The position numbers were made by a program, and so were the translations under genes. From contig NC_034016.1 in assembly GCF_000346465.2 (NCBI RefSeq), positions 20,452,442 to 20,516,441 on the forward strand: DNA of 64,000 bases, in the 5' to 3' direction. The notes beneath the pieces are model-generated. The model worked only from the letters and a program-made list of their open reading frames with translations. It searched no databases and was not told the origin of the DNA. Shown piece by piece: positions 23,006 to 34,309 of the stretch (position 1 is its first letter; every line of letters starts with the position of its first letter). The stretch is from Prunus persica. Its lineage: Eukaryota; Streptophyta; Magnoliopsida; Rosales; Rosaceae.

Positions 23006-23236
23006 TCAGTTGCAACCCCCGTTGCCCGGACGGGGGATATGAGTGCATGGGTTAGGGCCACCAGGTGACGGTGGACCTCTAGCTTGTGGTCGATACACCA
23101 CCTTCGAACCAAACGTGGCTGCCGCGGGCTTCATGTCATCCAAAGGCCGAGCAGCTGCTGCAGTAGGAGGTAATTTGGCTGTGAAAATGATCAGCAACAT
23201 AAACACCATTAATTTGAGAGTGTACATTGTTTTCAT
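23006..23236 (-). CDS. CTNIP: CTNIP/SCREW-type secreted peptide precursor (B)
   Basis: A 76-aa precursor starting MKTMYTLKLMVFMLLIIFTA (signal peptide). Then AAARPLDDMKPA (R-x-L block), a linker with VVYRPQARG, and the terminal PSPGGPNPCTHIPRPG with a second Cys (GNGGCN end). The cysteines are 11 residues apart, as in genes A, C and E. The start is the ATG at 23236; upstream codons lack ATG in a plausible position. A TATA box (CTATATATATATTTTC on the minus strand, ~23330-23345) lies 100 bp upstream. It is near-identical to gene C through a segmental duplication. Presumed apoplastic ligand of an HSL3/NUT-like receptor kinase. Confidence 0.82.
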   Translation of the reverse strand: MKTMYTLKLMVFMLLIIFTAKLPPTAAAARPLDDMKPAAATFGSKVVYRPQARGPPSPGGPNPCTHIPRPGNGGCN

Positions 23237-23329
23237 GGTGATCAAAAGGGTGCGTAAAAGGCTTTTGTATAGGATATAGAAGATGAGGTGTGTGGCTTAA
23301 GCGATTTGTGATTATGGAACTGGATGGGG

Positions 23330-23345
23330 AAAATATATATATAGG
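23330..23345 (-). promoter_or_regulatory. TATA box of CTNIP gene B
   Basis: CTATATATATATTTTC on the minus strand, about 100 bp before the ATG. The identical element precedes gene C. Confidence 0.6.
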
Positions 23346-24002
23346 CAGGTGGTGGAAGTGATTTTTTCGCAGCAATTTCAACCTTGAAGTTCCTAGGAAA
23401 GAAAGGAAGCTGACACAATGCATGACGCACCCCAAGTGCCTAGTTACAATTTAGTTTGAGATAATTTCATTAAAAAAAAAAAAAAAAAAACTCAAATTAT
23501 GCAATTGCCTTACAATTTGGTTGGAAGTTGTCTCCACTATAGTTTGTATTTACTTGTAAGTTGTAACTTCTGCTTATGAAATTTGTATCCAAAAAAGTCA
23601 ACACATGCGAAGTATATTGGAATTGATCACCTTAATTTGTCTCTACTAATTTGTATTTACTTGTATTGTATATAGCCTCTTATATGTTGAGAAATTTCTT
23701 ACTATTTTTGGCACCTGTTTCTAAGGCAACCACTCATCATCTGTTATAAGTGTACCTGTCAATGGAAAGAAATGTAAAGCTTTCAAGGAAAGACCCCAAG
23801 AAGATCATACGGTTAGTGCAAAATGGTGTGAGAGGACTCTATCTGTTAGTAGTTTTGTGCGTGCGGTGCTGTTGACATTTTATACATTAATTACATTTGC
23901 ATGCAAAAATGTCAACCCACATATGAATGCCAACTGAGTTTAATGCTGAAAGTAAACTTTACTATTTTTGAATTGCAAGTTCCAGCAAAGCAAAGCAATG
24001 GT

Positions 24003-24530
24003 CCTGGGTGTGTCTCGGTTCGAAATCAATATAATTTAGTTTATTTGTATTTGATTTAATATAAATTAGATTGTAATTTTTTCAATCAAATCTTATCATA
24101 TTAGATGTTTAAGTCCAATTTGATTCGATCCAGTTGATATTGGATTGGATTGGATGATCGGTTTTGATAATGAAAAAAGACAATAATGTAATATTAAACA
24201 TTTATCCTTAGATTTAATCTAATTAAATATATTAATGCACATAAATGTAAATTATAAATAAAATACTATAAATAAAAAATTGTTTTGATTATATAATATA
24301 TTAAACATAACTTCATTAAATGACTTAAAATATTCATAACTTTTTCAACTACAAATATCTACAAGAGAAAAATAAGTATAAAACTAACCATATTGGATTG
24401 GATTTGATTGGATTCTCATAAGCAAATTCGTTATCCAATCCAGTCATGTCAGTTTTAAAAATTATGAATTCAATCCAATCCATTAAATCATCAAAACCAA
24501 TTAAAATTGAATTGAATCTTGTACAACCCT
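24003..24530. mobile_element. Insertion of about 530 bp, possibly hAT-like
   Basis: Present in duplication copy I but absent from copy II, where GCAAAGCAATGG runs straight into GTAGTGACCATGG. The insert contains inverted ATTGGATTGGAT / ATCCAATCC-type repeats, and its right end reads, on the minus strand, AGGGTTGTACAAGATTC, a hAT-like terminus. The left end is only loosely similar, and I could not identify a clean target-site duplication. Confidence 0.5.
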
Positions 24531-24679
24531 AGTAGTGAACATATGAAAGTCGCTGGATTATCCCATTGCCTAAACTCGCCGATGTATACAAGTGCTGCAA
24601 ATTAATATGCACACTTTTATGCCAAAAAATGAAGAATACTCTTGTGACTCCAAATATTATTGATGAATCAGACAAAGTA

Positions 24680-25308
24680 AGCATGAACCACAATAAGGGT
24701 TAAGTTTTGTATAATATGTGGTGTTTAACTGTTGGACTTAAATGTTTATATTTATTTCTTATCCAATACGTGATGTTTGCGTGTTGGATTTGAATGTTTG
24801 ACTCTAATGTGGACTTGGCTCTCTACGTGTGGCCTACTATATGATGGTCCCACATGAGGGAGCGTGTGAAGAATATAAGTCTTATATTGGAAACTTGACT
24901 AAATAAAATACAACATATAATGAATGTTTCCACTACTAATACAACTGAAATAAAACCTCATATCTACTAGACTTTGTAAGTGCTTAAATTGAGGATAATA
25001 TCAATGTTACTAATAGTGAACCGTTGGCATGTCTCTTTGAAATTTAAAACTCAAGACCAACATGCGCATTTCATTTTTGTATCCCCAGCACCAGATGCCC
25101 CCTGAAAACACAGTTCATAGACGTATATGCCCTTAAAGAGTTTGATGTACCTGTACATTATTGTACCAACCAAAGAAGAACCTTAGTTATTAAGGTTTTG
25201 GGTTACCGACACAAGTCTTTGGTTCACAACAAGAACAGGGGTCCCTCGCCGAGTCTTTAAAATTACAATCCCACACAACAGAGACCAACAAAGAAGCTGA
25301 AACTCAAG
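24680..25308. other. Intergenic upstream of the HVA22-like gene
   Basis: No repeat or gene recognised; the last ~150 bp probably contain the promoter and 5' UTR of the plus-strand gene. Confidence 0.45.
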
Positions 25309-27841
25309 ATGGGTATTGTGGGTCTTGTAGAAATTTCTCTTCAATGCTTTGATGTTCTTGCATGGTATGCTTTTTCTCCGAGGATGAAAAACCTTGGCAC
25401 ATTTAAACAGCTGATCAAATTTTCTCAGAATATGATAAGTTTTCATGTTATTTGTGATTTACTTGTAGGCCTCTGCTTGCTTTGGTGTATCCTCTGTAAG
25501 CCTCTCTTCTCTTCCACACATTCATATATCTAGTTCTTCTGAATGAGATATACTCTGCGTACCTCTGCTCTAGGATTTTTTGGGGTCAAAAATCAAAATG
25601 AGGCTTCATTAAAGCCCCCAGAAAGAAGGGGAAGGAAGTCACTAAAGGAAACCAAGTACTAGATCTAAAGACTGAGAAACTAGACACAAACTTAAGGAAT
25701 TTTTTTATTGTGTTCTGCATAATTTTTGTCAAATACAAATGCACGGAAAATAAAATGGTTGTAATTTTTCATATTAGTTATTTTGAGAATGATGATGAGA
25801 GGATAATAATATTAATAAATAATAAAGTTATCTTTGATTTAAAGATTTTGAAATGGGGTTTTTCCATAGACTTAAGATTGTAATGTTCATGTTGATACAA
25901 TGATGATGATGATGATGTATTCTTTCAAGATTGTTTTCCTTTTTGACAGATGTTGTTCCATTAGGGTGATTGAGACCAATTCCATTTCAGATGCTCAGAA
26001 GTTGAATACTTATTGGGTTGTCTTCTCATTGATTTTGCTCCTTGAACATGCTTTCTTGAAGCTCCTAGAATGGTAATTCTGTTGTTTTATTTAACTGCAT
26101 ATTGCACTTTTTCGTTGCCAAGTAAATAAAAGAAATCAAAATTTCAACCATTGATATTGTAGGAAGGAAACCAAACTTCAGCCTACAGTTCCACAGACGA
26201 TATGAAGAAACCATACTCTGTTTAGATGTAGATGAACACATGCCTAAAGTATACCATAGGATTATTTAAAAATTCTATAATTGCTTTTTTCTAATTCATT
26301 TCAAAAGTATCAAACAGATGTTTGTTTGTTTGTTGAGAAAATCAAACAGATGTAATTTATAGTTAAGCTTCACAGACTCTATTTGTTTCACCAAATGTCA
26401 CATATCACATCCATCTTTGTTCAGAAAAATATTTCTTTAAAGAAACTTCCTTTCACTTGTTTGTTCAGAACAATAGAAGTAAAAATCTACCTAGTTAAAC
26501 ATCAGTTAAGTCCTTTTGGATAAGGTGCTGAAATTTGTGTTTCCTATTTGCCAATTCTGGACACGTCAGGCTCCCGCCGTGGCATTACATTAGGATAATG
26601 GTTGCCTTCTGGTTGGTGATACCTCATTTTGATGGCGCCTTTTATGTCTATAAACATCTTATCTGTCCATGCCTTACCATGGACCCCCAAAGTGTTACCA
26701 CCTGGTTCAACAAGTGGAGGAAGGAGTCGTTGTTCGTCAGCAAAGACGTTCATGCTGAGGTGGAGAGATATGTAAAGGAGAATGTACCTGAAGCTTTGGA
26801 AAGAACTATTGCTTGCGAGGTAAGTAGGCCAAATTTGGTAAAGAAATTGTTAAATCTCTGATTTTGGTGAAGAAAATGTTAAATCTCAGATACTATCTGA
26901 TGATGTTAGTTGAACTAATCTTTCAGCCGTAAAGAGTGGAAACAATAGAGCAACAATTTTCTTTTTGAAGCTCATTTCCATTGCAGGCAGAGCCTAATCT
27001 CACTGGGACTGAAAACAACAAATACACTTTTGGGGAGATAAAAGGAAAAACCACGGAGGTCGCAGAGGGTGTATCTGGTGATGGACTCAAAAAAATTATT
27101 ATTATGAATTTTAAGGAAAACGTGCAAGGCCAGCAACAGAACACAAATGAAGCTTTAAGGATGAAGGGTTCCCGTCTGTGGTGCAATGTTTGTAGTGTGC
27201 GCTGCCCTGGTGAGATTGACATGGCATCTCATCTCAGTGGAAGGCGGCACAAGGAAAATGTGCAAGAGCAACAACAGAACGCAAGTAAGGCTCCAATGAA
27301 GAATGATCCACCTCTGTGGTGCAGTATTTGTCGTGTGCACTGCACTGGTGAGATTAACATGGAATCTCATCTCAGTGGAAGGAAGCACAAGGAAAATGTG
27401 CAAGAGCAACAACAGAACGCAAGTAAGGCTCCAATGAAGAATGATCCACTTCTGTGGTGCAGTATTTGTCGTGTGCGCTGCACTGGTGAGATTGACATGG
27501 CATCTCATCTCAGTGGAAGGAAGCACAAGGAATATGTGCAAGAGCAACAACAGAACGCAAAAAAGACTCCAAGGAAGAATGAGCCACCTTTATGGTGCAA
27601 AGTTTGTAGTGTGGGCTGCTCTGGTCAGATTACCTTGGCATCTCATCTCAATGGAAACAAGCATAAGGAGAAAGTGCAAGAACAGCAGAATACAAAGAAG
27701 AATGGGCCAGCTCTATGGTGCAAAATTTGTAATGTGGGCTGCTCTGGTCAGATTACCTTGGCATCTCATCTCAATGGAAATAAGCATAAGGAGAAAGTGC
27801 AAGAACAGCAGAATACAAGGTCTATGGTGCAAAATTTGTAG
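25309..27841 (+). CDS. HVA22: HVA22/TB2-DP1-like protein with five C-terminal U1-type zinc fingers
   Basis: Five exons: 25309-25364, 25469-25495, 25950-26072, 26570-26819, 26987-27841. All have GT..AG introns and an unbroken frame; product about 436 aa. Exons 1-4 encode the HVA22 domain: FDVLAWPLLALVYPL, SIRVIETNSI, YWVVFSLILLLEHAF, LPPWHYIRIMVAFWLVIP, GAFYVYKHLICPCL. It has hydrophobic hairpins that in this family shape ER membranes (ABA/stress-linked in barley HVA22). Exon 5 encodes five repeats LWCxxCxVxCxGxIxxxSHL-SGxKH (C-x2-C-x12-H-x5-H, U1/matrin type), joined by KENVQEQQQNA linkers. A sixth repeat follows out of frame after a 14-bp net deletion. The repeats are almost identical in DNA, so they expanded recently. 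RNA binding is inferred from the finger class. Confidence 0.82.
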
Positions 27842-27926
27842 TGTGGGCAGCTCTGGTCAGATTACCTTGGCACATCTCAATGGAAAGAAGCATAACGAGA
27901 AAGTGCAAGAACAACAGCAGATATAG
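27790..27926 (+). pseudogene. Sixth zinc-finger repeat, out of frame
   Basis: After AATACAAGG the repeat resumes (CTATGGTGCAAAATTTGTAG) with about 14 bp missing relative to the preceding unit, so the gene's frame hits TAG at 27841. In the shifted frame the finger is still readable (LWCKICSVGSSGQITLAHL) and ends QEQQQI-stop at 27926. It has also lost the Ser before the first His. It is a decayed last repeat or an alternative C-terminus reachable only by a frameshift. Confidence 0.7.
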
Positions 27927-28519
27927 ATGTAGTGCAATGCAAGCAAGCACTATAAAGATTATGTACTATATATGAATTAATGAATAAGCCAGAGATAAGG
28001 GCTCTTGTTATTCTTAGTAATTAACTTTCTTGTGGAAACAAGAAACTAAAAAGAATAGGATTAACTACATTTTATTCCCTTCATGTTTAAGGTCATTATC
28101 GAAATGGGCCTTGAGTTTTCAATTTCATTAATATTACGCACTTAATCAATTTCACCGTTTGATTTTCTGTTAAATTATTGTCAAATTACACACGCAAACA
28201 AAGGAGACAGATTCCAGGACATGAGGAAGCCTAGTTGCACAGGCGGCTATTGTCTCCAAACGTGTCTTTCCACCAGTTAAGGAAAATAAACAAATATAGT
28301 CTGCAATGTTTAAATCTGCAATAGAATCCCCAGAACCAGTCTCCCACCATATATTGTCTGGAAAATTATAATGTAGTGGCCTAGATTATGCTTTTACAGC
28401 GGTGGTGGGGGTGAAAAAAGTGGGTTAATTAGTAATTATGTGCAACTTTTGACAGTAAGGACATGTCAACGGGGGAATATATACATAAATTTCGAAAACA
28501 AAAAAGAAGAAGAGAAAAA
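27927..28519. other. Intergenic with a dispersed repeat
   Basis: 28195-28440 (GGAGACAGATTCCAGGACATG, then TCTCCCACCATATATTGTCTGG) recurs at 35195-35390 and 38475-38700. It is part of a low-copy duplicated segment, and no gene is seen in it. Confidence 0.55.
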
Positions 28520-28827
28520 GCTAGTGCAGTGAAGTTGCAAGTAGCAGTGGAACAACTTCCTTTCTGGAAATGAGAAGCAAGAAGACAAAGAAAAGGGCAC
28601 TTAAAGTCAAGGCTCAACGCGTTGTTCTTACTTAATGGTGGCGTTGTCGAGCTTTCTTCTATGTATGTGAAAATGGCAACTCGGTTTAAGTAATGCGAGG
28701 CTTTTATTTATTAACTTTGCTAATTATCAATCATTAAAAATAATAATGATATTAACCAAACAAATAATTAATTGAGGAGCTAATTCATATTGGTTAAGGA
28801 TGAAGGAGTAGTTATTTTGCCAGTGGA

Positions 28828-28985
28828 ATCTACCCTAGGGAAAAAGGGCCTTAACTTGCAGATCAGTGGTCTCAGGTTCGAACCCTCATAGCACCTTAAT
28901 TAGTAGTTTGTGTGTGTGTGAGAAACCCCATCTCTTTGTTGTTTAGACTATCGATGATATTAATATATAAAAAAATAGTTATTTT
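28828..28985 (+). repeat. SINE copy in duplication copy II
   Basis: GACTTGCAGATCAG-like start, box B CAGGTTCGAACCCTCATAGC, (GT)n, GAGAAACCCC, TTTAGACTATCGATGATAT, A-rich end. It holds the same position as the remnant at 22190, so the SINE inserted before the duplication. Confidence 0.7.
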
Positions 28986-29407
28986 TGTGGTTTATGTTCA
29001 AATCGTGTTCGTTATTTATTTCATCTCCGTTATAATTAAGAAGAGTTTCATTCAAATTGGTTAAATATGAAATAGTAGTGCCTGCATTTTGTTGGATAAA
29101 ACCGAAACAAAAATGTGGATAATCAGATTGAAGAAGCAATAAATACCAAAAAAAAAAATATGAAGAAGCAGAAGAATAAATGCAAAACGTTAAGAAGAAA
29201 GGAAAGGAAAGGAAAGTAATTCATTAGAGGCTTAAGTTATACTTTACATAATACTAACTAGAGGATTTGTACACATATGGAATGAAGTTCATACTACCAA
29301 GGATACCATACGCTGTTTCACTGTACCAAGTTGCGTGACTGTTGTAGATCAAGGGCTGGAGCAGATGATTATGAGTAATTTGATTTTGATTCATTGATTA
29401 TAATCAA

Positions 29408-29638
29408 TCAGTTGCAACCCCCGTTGCCCGGACGGGGGATATGAGTGCACGGGTTAGGGCCACCAGGTGGCGCTGGACCTCTAGCTTGTGGTCGATACAC
29501 CACCTTCGAACCAAACGTGGCTGCCGCAGGCTTCATGTCATCCAAAGGCCGAGCAGCTGCCACAGTAGGAGGTGATTTGGCTGTGAAAATGATCAGCAAC
29601 ATAAACACCATTAATTTGATAGTGTACATTGTTTTCAT
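29408..29638 (-). CDS. CTNIP: CTNIP/SCREW-type secreted peptide precursor (C)
   Basis: A 76-aa precursor, near-identical twin of gene B: MKTMYTIKLMVFMLLIIFTA signal peptide, AAARPLDDMKPA block, VVYRPQARG, then PAPPGGPNPCTHIPRPG and GNGGCN end. I use the ATG at 29638, matching gene B; the frame is open for 70 more codons upstream only because of leader sequence. TATA box at ~29747-29760. Substitutions relative to B are few (PSPG versus APPG next to the core; KLPPTA versus KSPPTV), and the C-terminal 12 residues are the same. This indicates conservation of the mature peptide after duplication. Confidence 0.82.
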   Translation of the reverse strand: MKTMYTIKLMVFMLLIIFTAKSPPTVAAARPLDDMKPAAATFGSKVVYRPQARGPAPPGGPNPCTHIPRPGNGGCN

Positions 29639-30121
29639 GGGGATCAAAAGGGTGCGTAAAAGGCTTTTGTATAGTATATACAGTAGGATATAGAAGATGA
29701 GGTTGTGTGGCTTAAGCGATTTGTGATTATGGAACTGGATGGGGAAAATATATATATAGGCAGGTGGTGGAAGTGAATTTTTCGCAGCAATAATTTCAAC
29801 CCTGAAGTTCCTAGGAAATAAAGGAAGCTGACACAATGCATGACGCACCCCAAGTGCCTAGTCACAATTTAGTTTGAGATAATTTCATGAAAAAAAAAAC
29901 TCAAATTATGCAATTGCCTTACAATTTGGTTGGAAGTTGTCTCCACTATAGTTTGTATTTACTTGTAAGTTGTAACCTCTGCTTATGAAATTTGTACCCA
30001 AAAAAGTCAACACATGTGAACTATATTGAAATTGATCACCTTAATTAATCATCTGATTTACCAATTAGCTCTTGTTAAGCATCATCTTTGCTTGAAAATT
30101 TTCAAAACCCCATGGCAAACT

Positions 30122-30123
<2 letters not shown>

Positions 30124-30156
<33 letters not shown>
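30124..30156. repeat. (TA)n microsatellite
   Basis: About 33 bp of alternating TA. Confidence 0.9.
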
Positions 30157-30158
<2 letters not shown>

Positions 30159-30610
30159 TCTTATATGTTGACAAATTTATCACTATTTTTGGCACCACTC
30201 ATTAATCACAAGTGTCCAAGGAAAGAAATTAATGTAAGGCTTCCAAGGAAAGACCCCAAGAAGATCATACGGTTAGTGTGCAAAGTGGTGTGAGGGAGGG
30301 AGAGGGACTCTATCTGTTATTAGTTTTGTGTGTGCGTTTGACATTTTATACATTAATGTCATTCGCATGCAAAGATGTCAACCTACAAAGGCAAAGCAAC
30401 TGAGTTTCATGCTAGAAGTAAACTTAAGTATTTGTGAATCGCAAGTTCCCAGCAAAGGCAAAGCAATGGTAGTGACCATGGAAGCCGCGGTCTTATCCCT
30501 TTGCCGAAAACTCACCAACGTATACAAGTGCTAGCTGCAAATTATAATATACACGCTTTTATGCCAAAAATGAAGAAGACTCTTTGTGACCTCAAATATT
30601 ATTTATGAAT

Positions 30611-32673
30611 CAAACAAAGCAAACACGTACCACATCAAGAGTTTTCGTATAATATGTTATGTTAGAATGAGTCTATTTGTCAAAAGCCCTACTATTTTAT
30701 ACTCGAAACCAAATTTTCAATTTGCAAATCCCCCGATTCATAAGCCAGGTGCTCATGCATGCGTTTACTGAAGCTTCTCCACTATAGGCAAAGGCAATTA
30801 ACTAAGCAAGTAGCAATATTAATATTATGCTGCTACCTTGGTGAGAAAGTCATGAAATATAAAAATTTCCATTGTGCCGTTTGTGGAACTCATTATAGCT
30901 GTCATATAAGATCATCAATTTCCCCGCCATACAGCTAGTGATCGATCATCATGATCAGTGGTGTGCATGCGCATGTCTAATTGAATTGCACTATGAGAGG
31001 AGAGGCATCACTTTCCAAGAGATATACCTAGAGCCAATAAAACCAAGTTTCCGTGATCAAGAATCAAATAAAGCAAGCTAGCTAGCTAGCTAGTTTCAGT
31101 ACACCAAAACTTCAAATATAAAATTGGAGCGAGGAGTTTCTTTATATCATGCTGCAGCCATCGAAGAAGACTCTGACTCCAATTAGGTTTTGGTCCATGC
31201 ATTTCTTTACGAATATGCTTCTTATGCCCTGCGTGTGAATCATCATATTAATTCCCTCCAAGTGGCAGTTTAAGATGGATCTTGTGATTTTTCATTTAAT
31301 GTTTTTGCAGTTCGTTCTTTCTTGCTTTAGACCAATGCTGTTAAACTTTCCGGAAATTCATACAGAATGCTCCAAAATTACTTTAAAAATCCACCACACA
31401 CGCCCTGCTGGATCTTCATTAGGGTATTGTCAGTCTTCTGCTGCATTAGCAACCATGACTAACAAGACCGGAATATCCTGCTTTGAGCTTTCTTTTCTTC
31501 TTTTCGCAAAAAAGGTTGTCTGCAAAACTTGTCCACACATCCTATTATATTTGAAACCAAATGAACTGGTGAGTGAGAGGGAAGGTAGAAGAATATGCGC
31601 ATGGACGACAACAACTAGTGTGAGTAGTTTAGACTTGTTTCTACTATTGTTGTTAAAAGACACTATTGAAGATAAGAAACTCGTTTCTACTTTCACAAAT
31701 GCTTATTGGCTAGCATGACAGATATTAATACTATAATGTAACTTTCAAGGATTTGGTCAAAAATCCATTCAAAAGAAAAAGCTCATGTTGGCCTGATCTA
31801 GTGACAGGTGCACTAAATATAATTATTTATAATATATATGTGACCAATTTTATGTGGTATACAGTGAGATATGTAAAAAATATTGAACTCATAGTCCTCT
31901 TGTCATAATAAATAATACCTAATGAGCAAATAAAATGTAGATTGCGTGTTTGATTTGCCTTGAAGTACCATGATATATACATAGTCAAGCTATAAAGGGG
32001 TTCACTAATCACTATATTATTATTTATATATAATAATAGTAAGTTAGGAACTGTGCTTTAATGATTGAAGATAATACCTATCAACTGTCACACGTTCATA
32101 TTAAGTAAAAATTTAAGTTTTAGCCATACAAAAATAATATTATGTATCGTGCACAATGAGAAAGATGCTATACTTCTTCAGAGCTTTGAGAATATCTGGA
32201 GATAATTAATATTTCTTAAGTTGGAATGCAATAGACTTCACTTCTCTGTTCATCCAATTTCTGGTTCATTTATACCACATTTATTCACCACCATGTTAAA
32301 GGTGGTATAAATAGCATTATTGGTAATAAAAAAAGCTAAACTAAAATATTCCTCTTCTGTCAATCCATTTGTATAGTTCTCTTAAGTTGTCAAAATAAAC
32401 GTGCACTGCCAGATTGCCATATATGTAACTTTAGTATAGGAAATCGCTAGATTTTTATATTGTGAAGTACTAAAAGATTTAGACTTTTCGGGTAGCTCAG
32501 GTCATTGATGAAGTTTGATTCATATATATTATATTGTTGTTAAGATGTCTCTGTTTACAGCACTTACTTATGTGTCATTTTTACTCTTTATTTCTATTAA
32601 TCTAATAAAATTCTATTGTATTTTTTATATAAATTTTTTTTATTGAAATTATGATGTAGTCTATCATTTTAAT
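30611..32673. other. Duplicated non-coding segment
   Basis: 31420-32300 is homologous to 36690-37470. Shared landmarks include GACGACAACAACTAGTGT, GGTGCACTAAATATAATT, CAGTGAGATATGTAAAAAATATTG and TGATTGAAGATAATACC. Overlapping ORFs on both strands (e.g. minus 31430-31696) are not conserved in frame between the two copies, so I do not call a gene. Confidence 0.6.
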
Positions 32674-33557
32674 CATAGTCTGAAATATCGATAATATCGA
32701 GGAAATATCGAGGATATTTCAGTTTTTTCGAATCACGGATATTTCGGAACATATCTATGTACATATCGTATGAATATCGACAATATCGACGATAATATCG
32801 ATGTCGATAATTTCGCTCACATTTCAGCAATATTTTGTCAAAATATCGGTGTAATATCGCTAAAATATCAAAAAATATCGATGTGAAGGAAAAAAAAAAG
32901 GGGGAAAAGGGAGAAAAAAGCACAAAGGGGATATGAACCCCTCCCATTTTACTCCTCCAACACCTTAAACACCATATCACTTATGTTTTTGTGATAATAT
33001 GCTAAAATATTTATATTTATATAGGTGGTATGTTAACAATTACATGCAAAACTATTTTGGGGATTTATCATTTGATGACTACTCTTCACAACACACTTAC
33101 TCTACACATAGAGATGATGAAGATAGTGAAAAATTTGAACCTCGTAGGAACTCTATGTGGTGCTAAGTCATTCATGTATCTTACCATGCAATGTATAAAG
33201 TGTAAAATATTATAGTAAATCATTATATATAAATGATTACGGCGTATTTAATCTTTTTTCATTAATTATTACATATTTTTTACACTCATAGTGTTTGTCC
33301 GCTTGCTGTATAATCAACTTAAATTAGTTAAATCCATCATGCAATGCATTTTCTTCTAATTTTTTGTGATAAACTCATAGATAATTGATTAAATAAACAT
33401 TCTCCAAAGTTTCAATAAAAATTTCCAAGTTTTTCTTACAATTTCCGTGGTTTTTATTCAATTTTTATCGATATCGATAATATCCCGATATTTCCATCGA
33501 AATTTCCATATTTTTGGACTACCGATATTTTCAATATCATTGATATTTTAGACCTTG
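32674..33557. mobile_element. Non-autonomous hAT-type DNA transposon (884 bp)
   Basis: Terminal inverted repeats CATAGTCTGAAATATC and, inverted, CAAGGTCTAAAATATC (13/16 match). It is flanked by a perfect 8-bp duplication ATTTTAAT at 32666-32673 and 33558-33565. The paralogous segment at ~37483 reads TCTATCATTTTAGTAAAGCC without the insert, which is an independent empty site. The inner part is rich in AATATCGATA/ATATCGAGG subrepeats near both ends. There is no transposase frame. Confidence 0.85.
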
Positions 33558-33565
33558 ATTTTAAT

Positions 33566-34309
33566 AAAGCCTAGATTATGGATTATGTACTATATATGAA
33601 TAAATTAATAAGCCAGAGATAAGGGCTCCTGTTATTCTTAGTAAGTTTCTAGAAAAGTCTCCGAAGTCCTCCCACTATCCAAAACAGTAGGAAAAGTAGT
33701 AAAGAGAAAGCTGGTCATCATAAAAGGAGCATCTGTTATTATTTTAAGAATTCATCTTGAGTAAGCCAAGAATATCCAAGAATAGCTAGCTATAGCCTAT
33801 AGACTATAAGCTAGATGAAGATGACCCCATATGGCATATTCTATAAAGCAAACACCAGACAATCTTTTAGGCTCAGTAACGGATTGCTTGATGTGAATTC
33901 TCAACTGTAGATCCTCCTGCTTTACACAATATTTCAGATAAATATATATATGTTATTAATTGCATAACATTCTTAATTTATAGTGGATCCATATACAGAT
34001 TCCAAGACATACAGAATACAAGAGCATACACACATCTCAGTCTTATTTGATTATGAACACACACATCACCACGACTGAGTTATAATATAGATACACACAT
34101 GATACATAGATAATTGCTACGAATAATATTAATTGTATCATCTAATCAGTCGACCATTTTGTCCTTCATATCTCTCAAATACAAGTGAGAGTTACCTCCA
34201 TTAGAGAGATACTACAAAAAATAATCGGTTCAAATGATATGGTACAAATAACAATACTCCATCAGTCACGGCTACTAGCTAGGGTTGCATCACAAGCCGT
34301 TTGCGAAGT
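33566..34309. other. Intergenic downstream of peptide gene D
   Basis: 33570-33640 continues the paralogy to ~37490-37560 (GGATTATGTACTATATATGAAT, AAGCCAGAGAT). No gene seen. Confidence 0.5.

Larger units (their letters stand above)
21540..24680. repeat. Segmental duplication, copy I (contains CTNIP gene B)
   Basis: Collinear with 28520-30610. Shared landmarks in order: GAAGTTGCAAGTAGCAGTGG (21573 / 28531), a SINE remnant (22200 / 28860), GTTAAGAAGAAAGGAAAGG (22791 / 29188), the whole CTNIP gene, GTATTTACTTGTAAGTTG (23547 / 29956), and AAGACCCCAAGAAGATCATACG. Copy I has about 530 extra bp at 24003-24530. Confidence 0.85.
28520..30610. repeat. Segmental duplication, copy II (contains CTNIP gene C)
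   Basis: Collinear partner of 21540-24680 (landmarks given there). It lacks the ~530-bp insertion and has an expanded (TA)n tract at 30124-30156. Confidence 0.85.

Noticed and set aside
27155..27550. Minus-strand 131-aa repetitive ORF opposite the zinc fingers
   Set aside because: Antisense reading of the finger repeats, without any recognisable motif.
31430..31696. Minus-strand 88-aa ORF with a paralogous region at 36.7 kb, considered as another secreted peptide
   Set aside because: The two paralogous regions do not keep a common frame or C-terminus and there is no signal peptide followed by a conserved tail.
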